A stretch of 64,000 nucleotides of DNA from Pseudohalioglobus lutimaris (lineage in GTDB: Bacteria > Pseudomonadota > Gammaproteobacteria > Pseudomonadales > Halieaceae): NCBI RefSeq assembly GCF_002866825.1, contig NZ_PKUS01000001.1:310001-374000 (forward strand). The letters are read 5' to 3'. Every line of letters starts with the position of its first letter. Within the stretch, counting starts at the first letter, position 1. Made by a program: the position numbers and the translations under genes. This document shows, in pieces, positions 1-7,160 of this stretch. Below the pieces are notes generated by a model. That model saw only the letters and a list, made by a program, of their open reading frames with translations. It ran no database searches and was not told where the DNA came from.

Positions 1-1541
1 AAGTCACCCGCGCGCTTGATGCGGTTGAAGACGCGGATGGCAATGTTGTTTGTCAATCTGTGGTCGATGGCAGCGATCCGAACTGTGTACCCTGGAACAT
101 CTTCACCACCGGTGCAGTGACCCAGGACCAGTTGGATTACCTGGTATTGCCCCTGTTCGCTCGCGGCACCACCGACCAGACCGTTTACTCCGGTTATGTC
201 GCAGGTAACCTCGGTGACTACGGCTGGAACCTGCCTACAGCAGACTCCGGCATTCAGGTGGCCTTCGGCGCGGAATACCGCGAAGAGAACCTGGACTTCA
301 ACCCTGACTCCGGCTTCCGCAGCGGTGACGGTGCTGGCCAGGGCGGCGCGACCGGTCCTGTATCTGGCGGTTACGACGTAACTGAATTCTTCGGTGAAAT
401 CAGCATTCCGGTACTGGAAGGCAAAGCGTTCGCAGAAGAGCTCATCGTCGACCTGAGCTATCGCTACTCCGATTACTCTACCGACCAGACTACCGACACC
501 TACGGTATTCGCGCCGGTTGGGCAATCAACCAGGGCGTTAAGGTCCGCGGTAGCTTCCAGCGTGCAGTACGTGCGGCTAACATCCAGGAACTGTTCCTGC
601 CCCAGGGCTTTAACCTGTTCGACATGGACGTGGACCCCTGTGGCGGTGCAACACCCCTGCGCAGCGCCGCTGACTGTGCCCGTAGCGGCGTGACCGCTGC
701 CCAGTACGGTCGTGTACCCAACAACCCCGCTGGTCAGTACAACTTCCTGCAGGGCGGCAACCCCGACCTGGCACCGGAAGAAGCTGACACCTACTCGCTG
801 GGTGTTGTGTGGACGCCTGAGTTCGTCGACGGCCTGAGCATGAGCGTTGACTGGTACTCCATCGAGATTGAGAAGGGCATCAGCAACCTTGATCCCAACT
901 TTATCCTCAATGAGTGTCTGGACGGTAACGACTCCCAGTGCGCCCTGGTCAAACGCGGTAACGCCGGCGACCTGTGGATTGGTTCCGATGTGAACAACAG
1001 CGGTAACGTTATTGCGCTCAACGACAACCTGGCCGTTGAAGAAGTTGAAGGCTGGGATGTTGTAGTCGACTACTCCCTGGACATCGGCGACATGGGTACG
1101 CTTGCTTTCAGCAACACCCTGTCACTGATCACCAAGTGGGATGAAGCCGAGCTCAAAGGTGCTCCGACTACTGACTGTAAAGGCAACTGGGGCTCAAGCT
1201 GTGGCTACCCCACGCCCGAAACACGTAACAACCTGCGTGCAACCTGGCTGACTCCGTGGAATGTCACGGGCACCGTCATGTGGCGCTACATCAGCGAAGT
1301 TGAAGACCTTCAGGGCAACATTGACCTTGATTCCATCAACTACTTCGATGTTGCGGGCATCTGGGACGTCTTCGACGACACTGCTTCTATTCGCCTGGGC
1401 GTGAACAACGTTCTGGACGAAGCACCCCCCGTCGGCGGTTCCGCCGCTGGCCCGTCTGTACAGGGTAACGGTAACGTATTCCCGGGCCTGTATGACGCCC
1501 TGGGCCGCTACTGGTACGTTGGTGTGACAGTAGGCTTCTAA
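1..1541 (+). CDS. TonB-dependent outer-membrane receptor, C-terminal part (5' end outside window)
   Basis: The frame is already open at base 3 and runs to TAA at 1539-1541, giving about 512 residues that lack the plug domain and TonB box. The rest looks like a TonB-dependent transporter beta-barrel: alternating aromatic/polar strands, long Gly/Asn/Asp-rich extracellular loops, paired loop cysteines (NCVPWN, DPCGG, DCARSG) and a C-terminal aromatic residue (VGVTVGF), the usual signal for BAM insertion. Such receptors import siderophores, cobalamin or glycans across the outer membrane; the substrate cannot be told from this half. No start can be assigned because the gene enters from outside the window. 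An apparent internal GTG at base 60 is an in-frame valine codon, not a start. Confidence 0.93.
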   Translation, partial: VTRALDAVEDADGNVVCQSVVDGSDPNCVPWNIFTTGAVTQDQLDYLVLPLFARGTTDQTVYSGYVAGNLGDYGWNLPTADSGIQVAFGAEYREENLDFNPDSGFRSGDGAGQGGATGPVSGGYDVTEFFGEISIPVLEGKAFAEELIVDLSYRYSDYSTDQTTDTYGIRAGWAINQGVKVRGSFQRAVRAANIQELFLPQGFNLFDMDVDPCGGATPLRSAADCARSGVTAAQYGRVPNNPAGQYNFLQGGNPDLAPEEADTYSLGVVWTPEFVDGLSMSVDWYSIEIEKGISNLDPNFILNECLDGNDSQCALVKRGNAGDLWIGSDVNNSGNVIALNDNLAVEEVEGWDVVVDYSLDIGDMGTLAFSNTLSLITKWDEAELKGAPTTDCKGNWGSSCGYPTPETRNNLRATWLTPWNVTGTVMWRYISEVEDLQGNIDLDSINYFDVAGIWDVFDDTASIRLGVNNVLDEAPPVGGSAAGPSVQGNGNVFPGLYDALGRYWYVGVTVGF

Positions 1542-1592
1542 GCCTCACCCGTCCTCCACCGGGACCACCGGAGGAGGACACAAAACTTAAAG

Positions 1593-1624
1593 AAAAGGCC
1601 GGCTTTAGAGTCGGCCTTTTTTTT
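1593..1624 (+). terminator. Rho-independent terminator after the TonB-dependent receptor
   Basis: A GC-rich stem, GGCCGGC pairing with GTCGGCC around the loop TTTAGA (one G-T wobble), with flanking A and T runs that extend the stem, is followed by eight T residues. It lies about 50 bases after the receptor stop codon, in the right orientation to end its transcript. Confidence 0.88.
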
Positions 1625-1680
1625 GGCTCTTCGCAGATTAGCGGGGTTGCTTCGTTGATAGACACTTTCCAGCTGAGCGG

Positions 1681-1752
1681 CCACGAATGGGGTAAGCCTT
1701 CCAAGGGCGTGGACGTTTGTTTTCAACCGAGGAAGGCTTACCCCATTCGTGG
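1681..1752. repeat. Intergenic inverted repeat, perfect 22 bp arms, 28 base loop
   Basis: Left arm 1681-1702 is the exact reverse complement of right arm 1731-1752. The flanks continue the pairing (AGCGG on the left, matching bases after a 3-base bulge on the right). Arm and loop share the string GGTAAGCCT, and TGGACG followed by TTTTC, CGAG and GGCTTACC in the same order, with the larger inverted repeat at 51985-52101. The two look like members of one dispersed family. It sits downstream of the receptor terminator, so a second terminator role is not needed. No transposase is nearby. Confidence 0.85.
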
Positions 1753-1762
1753 TGTCCGCTTT

Positions 1763-1794
1763 GTTTGAATGCCTCATCGTTTGAATGCCTCATT
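1763..1794. repeat. 16 bp tandem duplication
   Basis: GTTTGAATGCCTCATC at 1763-1778 is repeated immediately at 1779-1794 with only the last base changed (15 of 16 identical). It lies just outside the inverted repeat at 1681-1752 and upstream of the oxygenase gene. It could be replication slippage or a footprint left by movement of the neighbouring repeat. Confidence 0.8.
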
Positions 1795-1886
1795 TCCCGC
1801 TAATGTGCGATGAACCTTTTTTTTGCCTTGAAAAAACTCACTATAAACAGGTGTCACCGGCACCGGTTCGCTGCCCAGGGAGAAGC

Positions 1887-1912
1887 GATTGGCGTAGAAT
1901 CATATGCCAATC
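1887..1912 (+). promoter_or_regulatory. Candidate promoter/operator of the 2OG-Fe(II) oxygenase gene
   Basis: GATTGGC at 1887-1893 and GCCAATC at 1906-1912 form a 7 bp inverted repeat, and the 12-base spacer contains TAGAAT (1895-1900), a good -10 hexamer. The gene starts 20 bases downstream at 1932. A dyad straddling a -10 box is the usual geometry for a repressor site. No convincing -35 is seen, and no regulator gene is adjacent. Confidence 0.4.
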
Positions 1913-1931
1913 ACCCTGTTGGATTGTTCAA

Positions 1932-2648
1932 ATGTCTTTCACACTGAAGATCAGTGCCGACCACGACGCCCGGGGATTGCAGGCTGCATTTGCTGCCTGC
2001 GGAAGACTGCAAGTGCCCAATTTCCTGGAAGCGGACTCCGCCAAAACACTGCGTCAGCTGCTGACAAGCAATGAGACCTGGCACCTCACATACAATGAGG
2101 GAAAAGAGAACTTCGAGAGCGGCACAGCAGAGTTTAATGCCCTGGCCCCTGCCCAGCAGCAACGCTTCATGGCCAACGTATATGGGCGCGCCCGGGGCTC
2201 ATTCCAGTATCTTTTCAAGCAGTACTACATCAGCCAGGCAATCAAGCTGGGAGAGCAGCCGGGCCATGCCCTGCACCCTCTGCACGACTGCGTAAACAGC
2301 GACGGCTTTCTCAACTGGATGCGAACGCTTACCAACAGGCCCCAGATCAACCATTCAGACTGCTATGCCAGTTGCTATGAGCCCGGCCATTTCCTGACCG
2401 AGCACAATGATCTGCACACCACCCAGAATCGCATCGCCGCATGGGTAATCAGCATGACACCGGACTGGAACCCCGACTGGGGCGGCTACCTCGCGTTTTT
2501 CGATGAAACCGGCAATATCGAAACCGCATTCAAGCCCAGTTACAACACGCTGAATATTTTCAGTATTCCCCAGCGGCACGCAGTGCAGCTGGTGGCGCCC
2601 TTCGCCGGCCACGCCCGCACCAGCCTGCTGGGCTGGCTGCAGAAATAG
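1932..2648 (+). CDS. 2-oxoglutarate/Fe(II)-dependent oxygenase
   Basis: A 238-residue protein with the double-stranded beta-helix signature of the 2OG-Fe(II) superfamily: metal ligands H-x-D in TEHNDLH (about residue 158), the distal histidine in PQRHAVQL (about 216), and the 2-oxoglutarate-binding arginine in HARTSLLGW (about 229). The layout resembles the prolyl-hydroxylase-like Tpa1/Ofd1 group, which hydroxylates proteins; the substrate here is unknown. The frame is open further upstream to 1785, but that part (many Cys, Trp and Arg) does not look like this family, so ATG 1932 (MSFTLKIS) is preferred. It is a single gene, and its stop lies 8 bases from the stop of the convergent sulfotransferase. 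Confidence 0.85.
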   Translation: MSFTLKISADHDARGLQAAFAACGRLQVPNFLEADSAKTLRQLLTSNETWHLTYNEGKENFESGTAEFNALAPAQQQRFMANVYGRARGSFQYLFKQYYISQAIKLGEQPGHALHPLHDCVNSDGFLNWMRTLTNRPQINHSDCYASCYEPGHFLTEHNDLHTTQNRIAAWVISMTPDWNPDWGGYLAFFDETGNIETAFKPSYNTLNIFSIPQRHAVQLVAPFAGHARTSLLGWLQK

Positions 2649-2656
2649 GGACCGGG

Positions 2657-4291
2657 TCAGGTCAACAGCCCCGGGGCACCCTCACTTACCAGCAGCTCCC
2701 TGAGCGGCTCCAACTGATCTGCATAGTGCTGCCAACGGTTGGCGCTGGTGGTGTAAAGCGGTTTGCGCACCTGGGCCACGCTGGCAGTGCGCACCCTGAC
2801 GCGTTGTTGATGAAACGCCAGGCAGGCATCATCCCAATCCAGGCCAAGGCCCAGCAGTACCGGCTCCAGGGTCTGCTGCGGCCTGGCCACCAGGTCTTCG
2901 TAGTGGACTGCGGTCACAGATTGCGGATAGCGCAACGCCCAGTGATCCAGCAGGCGCTGCTGCTGCAGCCAGTAGTGGCCGATATCCATCAGGTTGTTCG
3001 CATAGGGGAAATCACCGGCCAGCTGTTGGAAAAAGATGGATACGGCGTTATCCAACGGGTGTCTCATCGTGCGCAAAAACCTGGCGTGAGGAAACAGTTG
3101 CCGCAACAAACCAACATAGTAGCCGTTATCAAGGCGTTTATTGATTACCCGTGCACCCGCTGGATAGTGCTTGTCCAGGTATTGTAGGTACGCGCGTCCG
3201 GCTTCCTCCGCCTGCGTTGCACACACCCCTGCAGCCAGGTTGCCCGGAGGCAGGTGACGGGGGAAGAAATCGATTTCCCCGCCGGGAACGAGACCCGGGT
3301 GTGCGCCCAGCATTTGCTCCAACAGGGTGGAGCCCGAGCGAAACAGGCCGCAGATAAATACCAACGGCGCCTGCGATACAGGCTGGATCGCGGACCAGTC
3401 GGCGGCCTCATCGCGACCGATGATGCTCGTCACCCATTGTTCCTCGCGCTCCCGCTGGTACGCTTTAGTGCGCTTCGACGCCAGCGCGTTGGCGCGCTGG
3501 CACTCACCGAAAGCCCGGGTGTACTGCCCACAATCATCCAGTGCCTTGGCCAGGGCGAAGTGCAGCTCTTCTTGCACTTCAGGTGGCAACTGGCCGCTTG
3601 TGAGCAGTGTAGTAACCTGACCAATCAACGGGTGCTGCTTGTCGCCAATGGTTTCACTCTGAACCAGCCGGGCGATGGCACGCGGATAAAGCGGGTCAGC
3701 CTGCGCAATCCGCTGAAAGTGCTCTTTCGCGCGCTCCCAGTTTCCAGATTCCTCATGATACAAGGCCAGATTATAGTGCGCCGGGGCGTATCCGGGGTTC
3801 AGCGAAAGCGCACGATTGAGCGCACTGGCCGCTTCCTCGTCACGATTCAGATCTGCAAGAATCGAACCCAGGGTAGACAGCACCTCTTCGGGCTGCTCAA
3901 TCCCGTCATCGAGACAACGCTGATATGCCGATAGCGCCTCTTCGTTCTCGCCAAGACGTCGCAGCAGGCTCGCATAGTTGAACCTGCTGGCGACCAGCTG
4001 CGGGCGGGCATCCAGCAAACGCCTGTACGCTTTCAACGCTTCGCGCGGCTTGCCCAGCTTTGCCAGCAGACTTGCCAGGCGATCTACGTAGAGCGGGTTG
4101 TCTGGAAAATTCTCTGTCAGCTGGCGAAAGCAGGAGACAGCCTCATCTCCCTTTCCCGCTTGCAAAGCCAACATGGCGAGAAATTCCAGTGGTTCGGCCG
4201 CCTGCGGCTGTTGCGCGTTCAGCCGGGAGAAGAGTTGCTGCGCCTGGGCTAATTGACCACCGGCATAGTACTGTTGCGCCTGCTGCAGCAT
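2657..4291 (-). CDS. TPR-repeat sulfotransferase
   Basis: Of 544 residues, roughly 1-250 are tetratricopeptide repeats (recurring A-x-YxxLLxxxP-like helices such as PAHYNLALYHEESGNW). The second half is a PAPS-dependent sulfotransferase. The 5'-phosphosulfate loop reads CGLFRSGSTLLEQ at about residue 313, and the 3'-phosphate site is RFLRTMRHPLDNAVS. Proteins of this architecture are common in marine proteobacteria, and the acceptor is generally unknown. There is no signal peptide, so it should act in the cytoplasm. Its ATG follows the stop of the upstream secreted TPR/TonB-like gene by about 36 bases, so the two probably form one leftward transcript. This is one of three sulfotransferases in the window. 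Confidence 0.9.
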   Translation of the reverse strand: MLQQAQQYYAGGQLAQAQQLFSRLNAQQPQAAEPLEFLAMLALQAGKGDEAVSCFRQLTENFPDNPLYVDRLASLLAKLGKPREALKAYRRLLDARPQLVASRFNYASLLRRLGENEEALSAYQRCLDDGIEQPEEVLSTLGSILADLNRDEEAASALNRALSLNPGYAPAHYNLALYHEESGNWERAKEHFQRIAQADPLYPRAIARLVQSETIGDKQHPLIGQVTTLLTSGQLPPEVQEELHFALAKALDDCGQYTRAFGECQRANALASKRTKAYQREREEQWVTSIIGRDEAADWSAIQPVSQAPLVFICGLFRSGSTLLEQMLGAHPGLVPGGEIDFFPRHLPPGNLAAGVCATQAEEAGRAYLQYLDKHYPAGARVINKRLDNGYYVGLLRQLFPHARFLRTMRHPLDNAVSIFFQQLAGDFPYANNLMDIGHYWLQQQRLLDHWALRYPQSVTAVHYEDLVARPQQTLEPVLLGLGLDWDDACLAFHQQRVRVRTASVAQVRKPLYTTSANRWQHYADQLEPLRELLVSEGAPGLLT

Positions 4292-4327
4292 ACGCGAATA
4301 GTTGTTATCGATTGTGGAACCCCCGGG

Positions 4328-5665
4328 TCAGTATTGGTAGCGGTAGTCGCGTTCCAGGCCGCTCCAGGATACGGTTTTACCGTCTTTCATCACCGGCCTG
4401 AAGCGCACGTCGCGCAGCAGGCGGAATAATACCACTCGCGCGCCCACATCCTCGGGCGGTTCCTGTTCAAGAATTTCAATCTCACGGGCCTCACCGTAGC
4501 GGGAGACAGTGAGCATGACCTTCGCCCTGGCTTTGACGTTCTCGGTGGGGACCGACCCGTCAGATAGAAAAACCCGCGTATCGGGCAATTCCACAGGTCT
4601 GGTGAAGAACGCCTCTTCTGCTGATGCTAAAGCGCCGGATGCAGAGAAAATGGCCCAGGCCTTCTCGTACTGCTGCAATGCCCTGCTTTCTTCCTGCCAC
4701 CACATGTACCAGTCGCCAAGGGCCACGTAGGCCTTGCCGACGGCATCTGATTCTGGCCCCTCTGCACGGGTGGCGGCCTCGATAATCGCTTCCAGCGACC
4801 TGCGACCATTGCGGAAATTATTTTTCTGCAGCTGGCGGAAGCGCTCACCCTCCAGCTGTCCATTCAACAGCGGGTCAGCGTCTGCCGGACCACTAAGCTG
4901 TATTCTCAACATGGACTGACGTTCGCCGTCATAACGCGATATGAGGTATTCCACCAGCATACGGTCATAGTGCTGTGCAATGATTTCTTCATCTGCGCCA
5001 TTGCTCTGGCTCAGTCGCTCAATATTAGCGGAGTAAACGTCGTGCATGTCCAGCAGGCGCAGGTAAGAGCTGCCACCCACTCCCTGTAAATAGGCCTGCC
5101 GCTGCCAGTCGAGATATTCCCGGGTGGCCTGCATCATGTTCTCGTCACCCGGGGCATATACTGCCTGTTGCAGGCGGAAACGTCGCGACACCAGTTGGTC
5201 TGCCTCTTCGAACTGACCCAGCAGCAAGCGTAGCTCAACCATGTCGTCCAATATCGGCAGTTGCGCTGGCCCGTTGAGCCCTTCATTGATCCGCGATACC
5301 TGCATAGCCCGGCGGAACACTTTCATCGCCTCGAAGGGTTCTCCCTTCTCGATAAAAGCCCGGCCCATCGTGTGCAAAGGCTCAGTCAGCCTGGGGTCAT
5401 AGGGGCCACCCTGGCTTTCAAACTGCTCCACCATGGCGTGAAACGCGCTGTCCGTCAGCGGCGTTGGCGCCACCTGCGGCGCTGCCGAGTCACCGCTTTC
5501 CCGCCCCGTGAGCACATCGCCACTTTCGACAATCTGCAAACCATAGGGTGTCGACCTGGGCTTTTCCGGCACAATGGAATGGTAGGGCGAGACTGCCCAT
5601 GCTGCGGGACTACCCAGCAGCACCACACATACCGATGCACACAGCATTGGACGCAATGCGAACAC
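4328..5665 (-). CDS. Exported protein with helical-repeat region and C-terminal TonB-like domain
   Basis: Of 445 residues, 1-25 form a signal peptide or anchor (MFALRPMLCASVCVVLLGSPAAWA). The middle is all-helical with weak TPR character (AFIEKGEPFEAMKVFRRAM, YVALGDWYMWWQEESRALQQYEKA). The last 85 residues resemble a TonB C-terminal domain (VMLTVSRYGEAREIEIL ... LRDVRFRPVMKDGKTV). There is no proline-rich periplasm-spanning stretch and no ExbB/ExbD next to it, so a role as the energising TonB is doubtful. A periplasmic scaffold or accessory role is more likely. It heads a two-gene leftward unit with the TPR-sulfotransferase. Confidence 0.75.
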   Translation of the reverse strand: MFALRPMLCASVCVVLLGSPAAWAVSPYHSIVPEKPRSTPYGLQIVESGDVLTGRESGDSAAPQVAPTPLTDSAFHAMVEQFESQGGPYDPRLTEPLHTMGRAFIEKGEPFEAMKVFRRAMQVSRINEGLNGPAQLPILDDMVELRLLLGQFEEADQLVSRRFRLQQAVYAPGDENMMQATREYLDWQRQAYLQGVGGSSYLRLLDMHDVYSANIERLSQSNGADEEIIAQHYDRMLVEYLISRYDGERQSMLRIQLSGPADADPLLNGQLEGERFRQLQKNNFRNGRRSLEAIIEAATRAEGPESDAVGKAYVALGDWYMWWQEESRALQQYEKAWAIFSASGALASAEEAFFTRPVELPDTRVFLSDGSVPTENVKARAKVMLTVSRYGEAREIEILEQEPPEDVGARVVLFRLLRDVRFRPVMKDGKTVSWSGLERDYRYQY

Positions 5666-5810
5666 CTCTACCAGCTAACAAAACCAACCGGACACTCTTG
5701 CAGGTTAGCAGCTTATAGAGAACCTGCAGACCAATAGGGCAAGAAACCTTTTCATCCAACAAAATAAAGACCTCCAGTTGACGCGAGTACCTCCCGGGCT
5801 GACACTAGGG

Positions 5811-5825
5811 CCTCTCAGCGAGAGG
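5811..5825 (+). promoter_or_regulatory. Hairpin that hides the ribosome binding site of the small lipoprotein gene
   Basis: CCTCTC-AGC-GAGAGG forms a perfect 6 bp hairpin whose 3' arm is the Shine-Dalgarno sequence (GAGAGG), 8 bases before the ATG at 5834. A TTGACG -35-like hexamer lies at 5778-5783 with only a weak -10 after it. Pairing of the ribosome site could make translation temperature- or factor-dependent. Confidence 0.4.
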
Positions 5826-5833
5826 ATTGATCC

Positions 5834-6154
5834 ATGATGCGTTTTAAGAATCTGACCCCTGCTCTTCTATTTGCGGCGCTCGCTGCGGGCTGTGCCAGCA
5901 ATCAAGACAGTGACACCGCGGCCAGCAGCACAAGCGCGGGAGCGGGAGCGGAGCAACAAGTGGCCATGCAGGCGGACGTAGAAGACCCCAATGCCATACG
6001 TTGCAAGCGGTATGCCGAGACCGGCAGCCGTATTGGCAAGAAAGTGTGCATGACCAACGCGGAGTGGGATAGAACCGCGCAAGAAAGCCGCGAGGCGGCA
6101 GACCGCATTCAACGCGGGTCACTGCACGGCACTTCAATTGTGGACGGCGGTTAA
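5834..6154 (+). CDS. Small lipoprotein, function unknown
   Basis: A 106-residue protein. A short hydrophobic leader ends in the lipobox LAAGC (Cys about 20), followed by a low-complexity Ser/Ala/Gly/Gln linker and a compact conserved block around CKRYAETGSRIGKKVCMTN, with two cysteines that could form a disulfide. I recall similar short proteins with this RxxxTGSRI-x(5)-C pattern as uncharacterised proteobacterial families. The start could be either of two adjacent ATGs. The stop TAA (6152-6154) overlaps the stop of the convergent methyltransferase in the tetranucleotide TTAA. Confidence 0.8.
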   Translation: MMRFKNLTPALLFAALAAGCASNQDSDTAASSTSAGAGAEQQVAMQADVEDPNAIRCKRYAETGSRIGKKVCMTNAEWDRTAQESREAADRIQRGSLHGTSIVDGG

Positions 6155-7146
6155 GCCGCTACTCGCTCCAGCACCAGAAGCCAGCCCGACGGACTCTCTG
6201 GCTCACCCATTTGCAGCACTTCCCGTCGTTGTACTGTTAGCCCAGAGCCTGCACAGGCCGCGGTAAATGCCTGCACTGACGCCTCGTCCATGGCGCTGTT
6301 AAGCATCGAAGTCAGCCTTACTTCATATGCGTCCAACTCGGTCGCCATGGTGTCCAGCCAGGAGAAAATGTCCTGCGGCTGGTAAGCTGACATACGTGGA
6401 TACATGTGTGCTATGTCGCGGTAGAGCTGACGCGGCAGTCCATCCGCGACGGCCTCGCCATAACGCCTGAAAATCGCCTCAAGAGACCGAACAGCAGGTT
6501 GAAATGCCTGCTCTGCCGCCTTGAAAGCCGCGACGGAGCCAGTGCCCCCATTAAGAGCATAGCCCGCTACAAACGCCCCTCGCGCCAGGGACAGAACCTC
6601 AGCGTCTCGCAGCGCCTCGACCGCCTCCAGGTTTACGGCGTACTCGCGGTAAATCGCGCCGTCAGCCATATGGACAACCAGGGCCAGCTGCCCGCCAGGC
6701 GCCACCATACTCGCCGCCTCCTGCATGGCAGCTGTACCCGCATACTCGACACCGAATTGACTGAACACGAGTTCGAACGACTGCGGCCGAAAAGGCAATT
6801 TCCCGGCATCGGCAACAACCAAAGTGGCCCCGGGCAATGACGCCCCGGCCAACTGCAGAGCACTGGCAGAGACATCCGTGCAGGTCAGCGCGAGCGCCGG
6901 TGACACTGCCGCGGCCTGGGCGGAAACCGCGCCGCTGCCACAGGCCAGTTCCAGGCAACGTGGCTGCCCGGTGGCATAGCGGCTGTCACTGAACAGCTCG
7001 CGCCACAACTGTTGCAGCGGCGCCTGATGGGTCCCGCCCTCCTTATGTGCCGGGTTGCCGCGCATACCCTGCCAATAAACATCCCAGCCGCTGCTGGTCC
7101 CCTGCGCCTCTGCTGCGTTGCTCAAGCCGTCGCTTCCTGTGTGCAT
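6151..7146 (-). CDS. Class I SAM-dependent methyltransferase
   Basis: A 331-residue protein. Motif I (LELACGSGAVSAQ) is at about residue 65, the acidic end of strand 2 is TCTDVSASAL, and motif IV/V follows as LPFRPQSFELVFSQFGVEYAG. This is the Methyltransf_11/25-type Rossmann fold, with a helical C-terminal cap. The substrate is not identifiable. The gene starts 14 bases after the stop of the TPR/transglutaminase lipoprotein gene, so they are probably co-transcribed. It shares its stop tetranucleotide TTAA with the convergent small lipoprotein gene. Confidence 0.85.
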   Translation of the reverse strand: MHTGSDGLSNAAEAQGTSSGWDVYWQGMRGNPAHKEGGTHQAPLQQLWRELFSDSRYATGQPRCLELACGSGAVSAQAAAVSPALALTCTDVSASALQLAGASLPGATLVVADAGKLPFRPQSFELVFSQFGVEYAGTAAMQEAASMVAPGGQLALVVHMADGAIYREYAVNLEAVEALRDAEVLSLARGAFVAGYALNGGTGSVAAFKAAEQAFQPAVRSLEAIFRRYGEAVADGLPRQLYRDIAHMYPRMSAYQPQDIFSWLDTMATELDAYEVRLTSMLNSAMDEASVQAFTAACAGSGLTVQRREVLQMGEPESPSGWLLVLERVAA

Positions 7147-7160
7147 GTGGAGGCTGCGGC

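Noticed and set aside
1681-1752. Inverted repeat as ends of an insertion sequence
   Set aside because: Only 28 bases lie between the arms and no transposase is near; the element is a hairpin repeat, not an IS.
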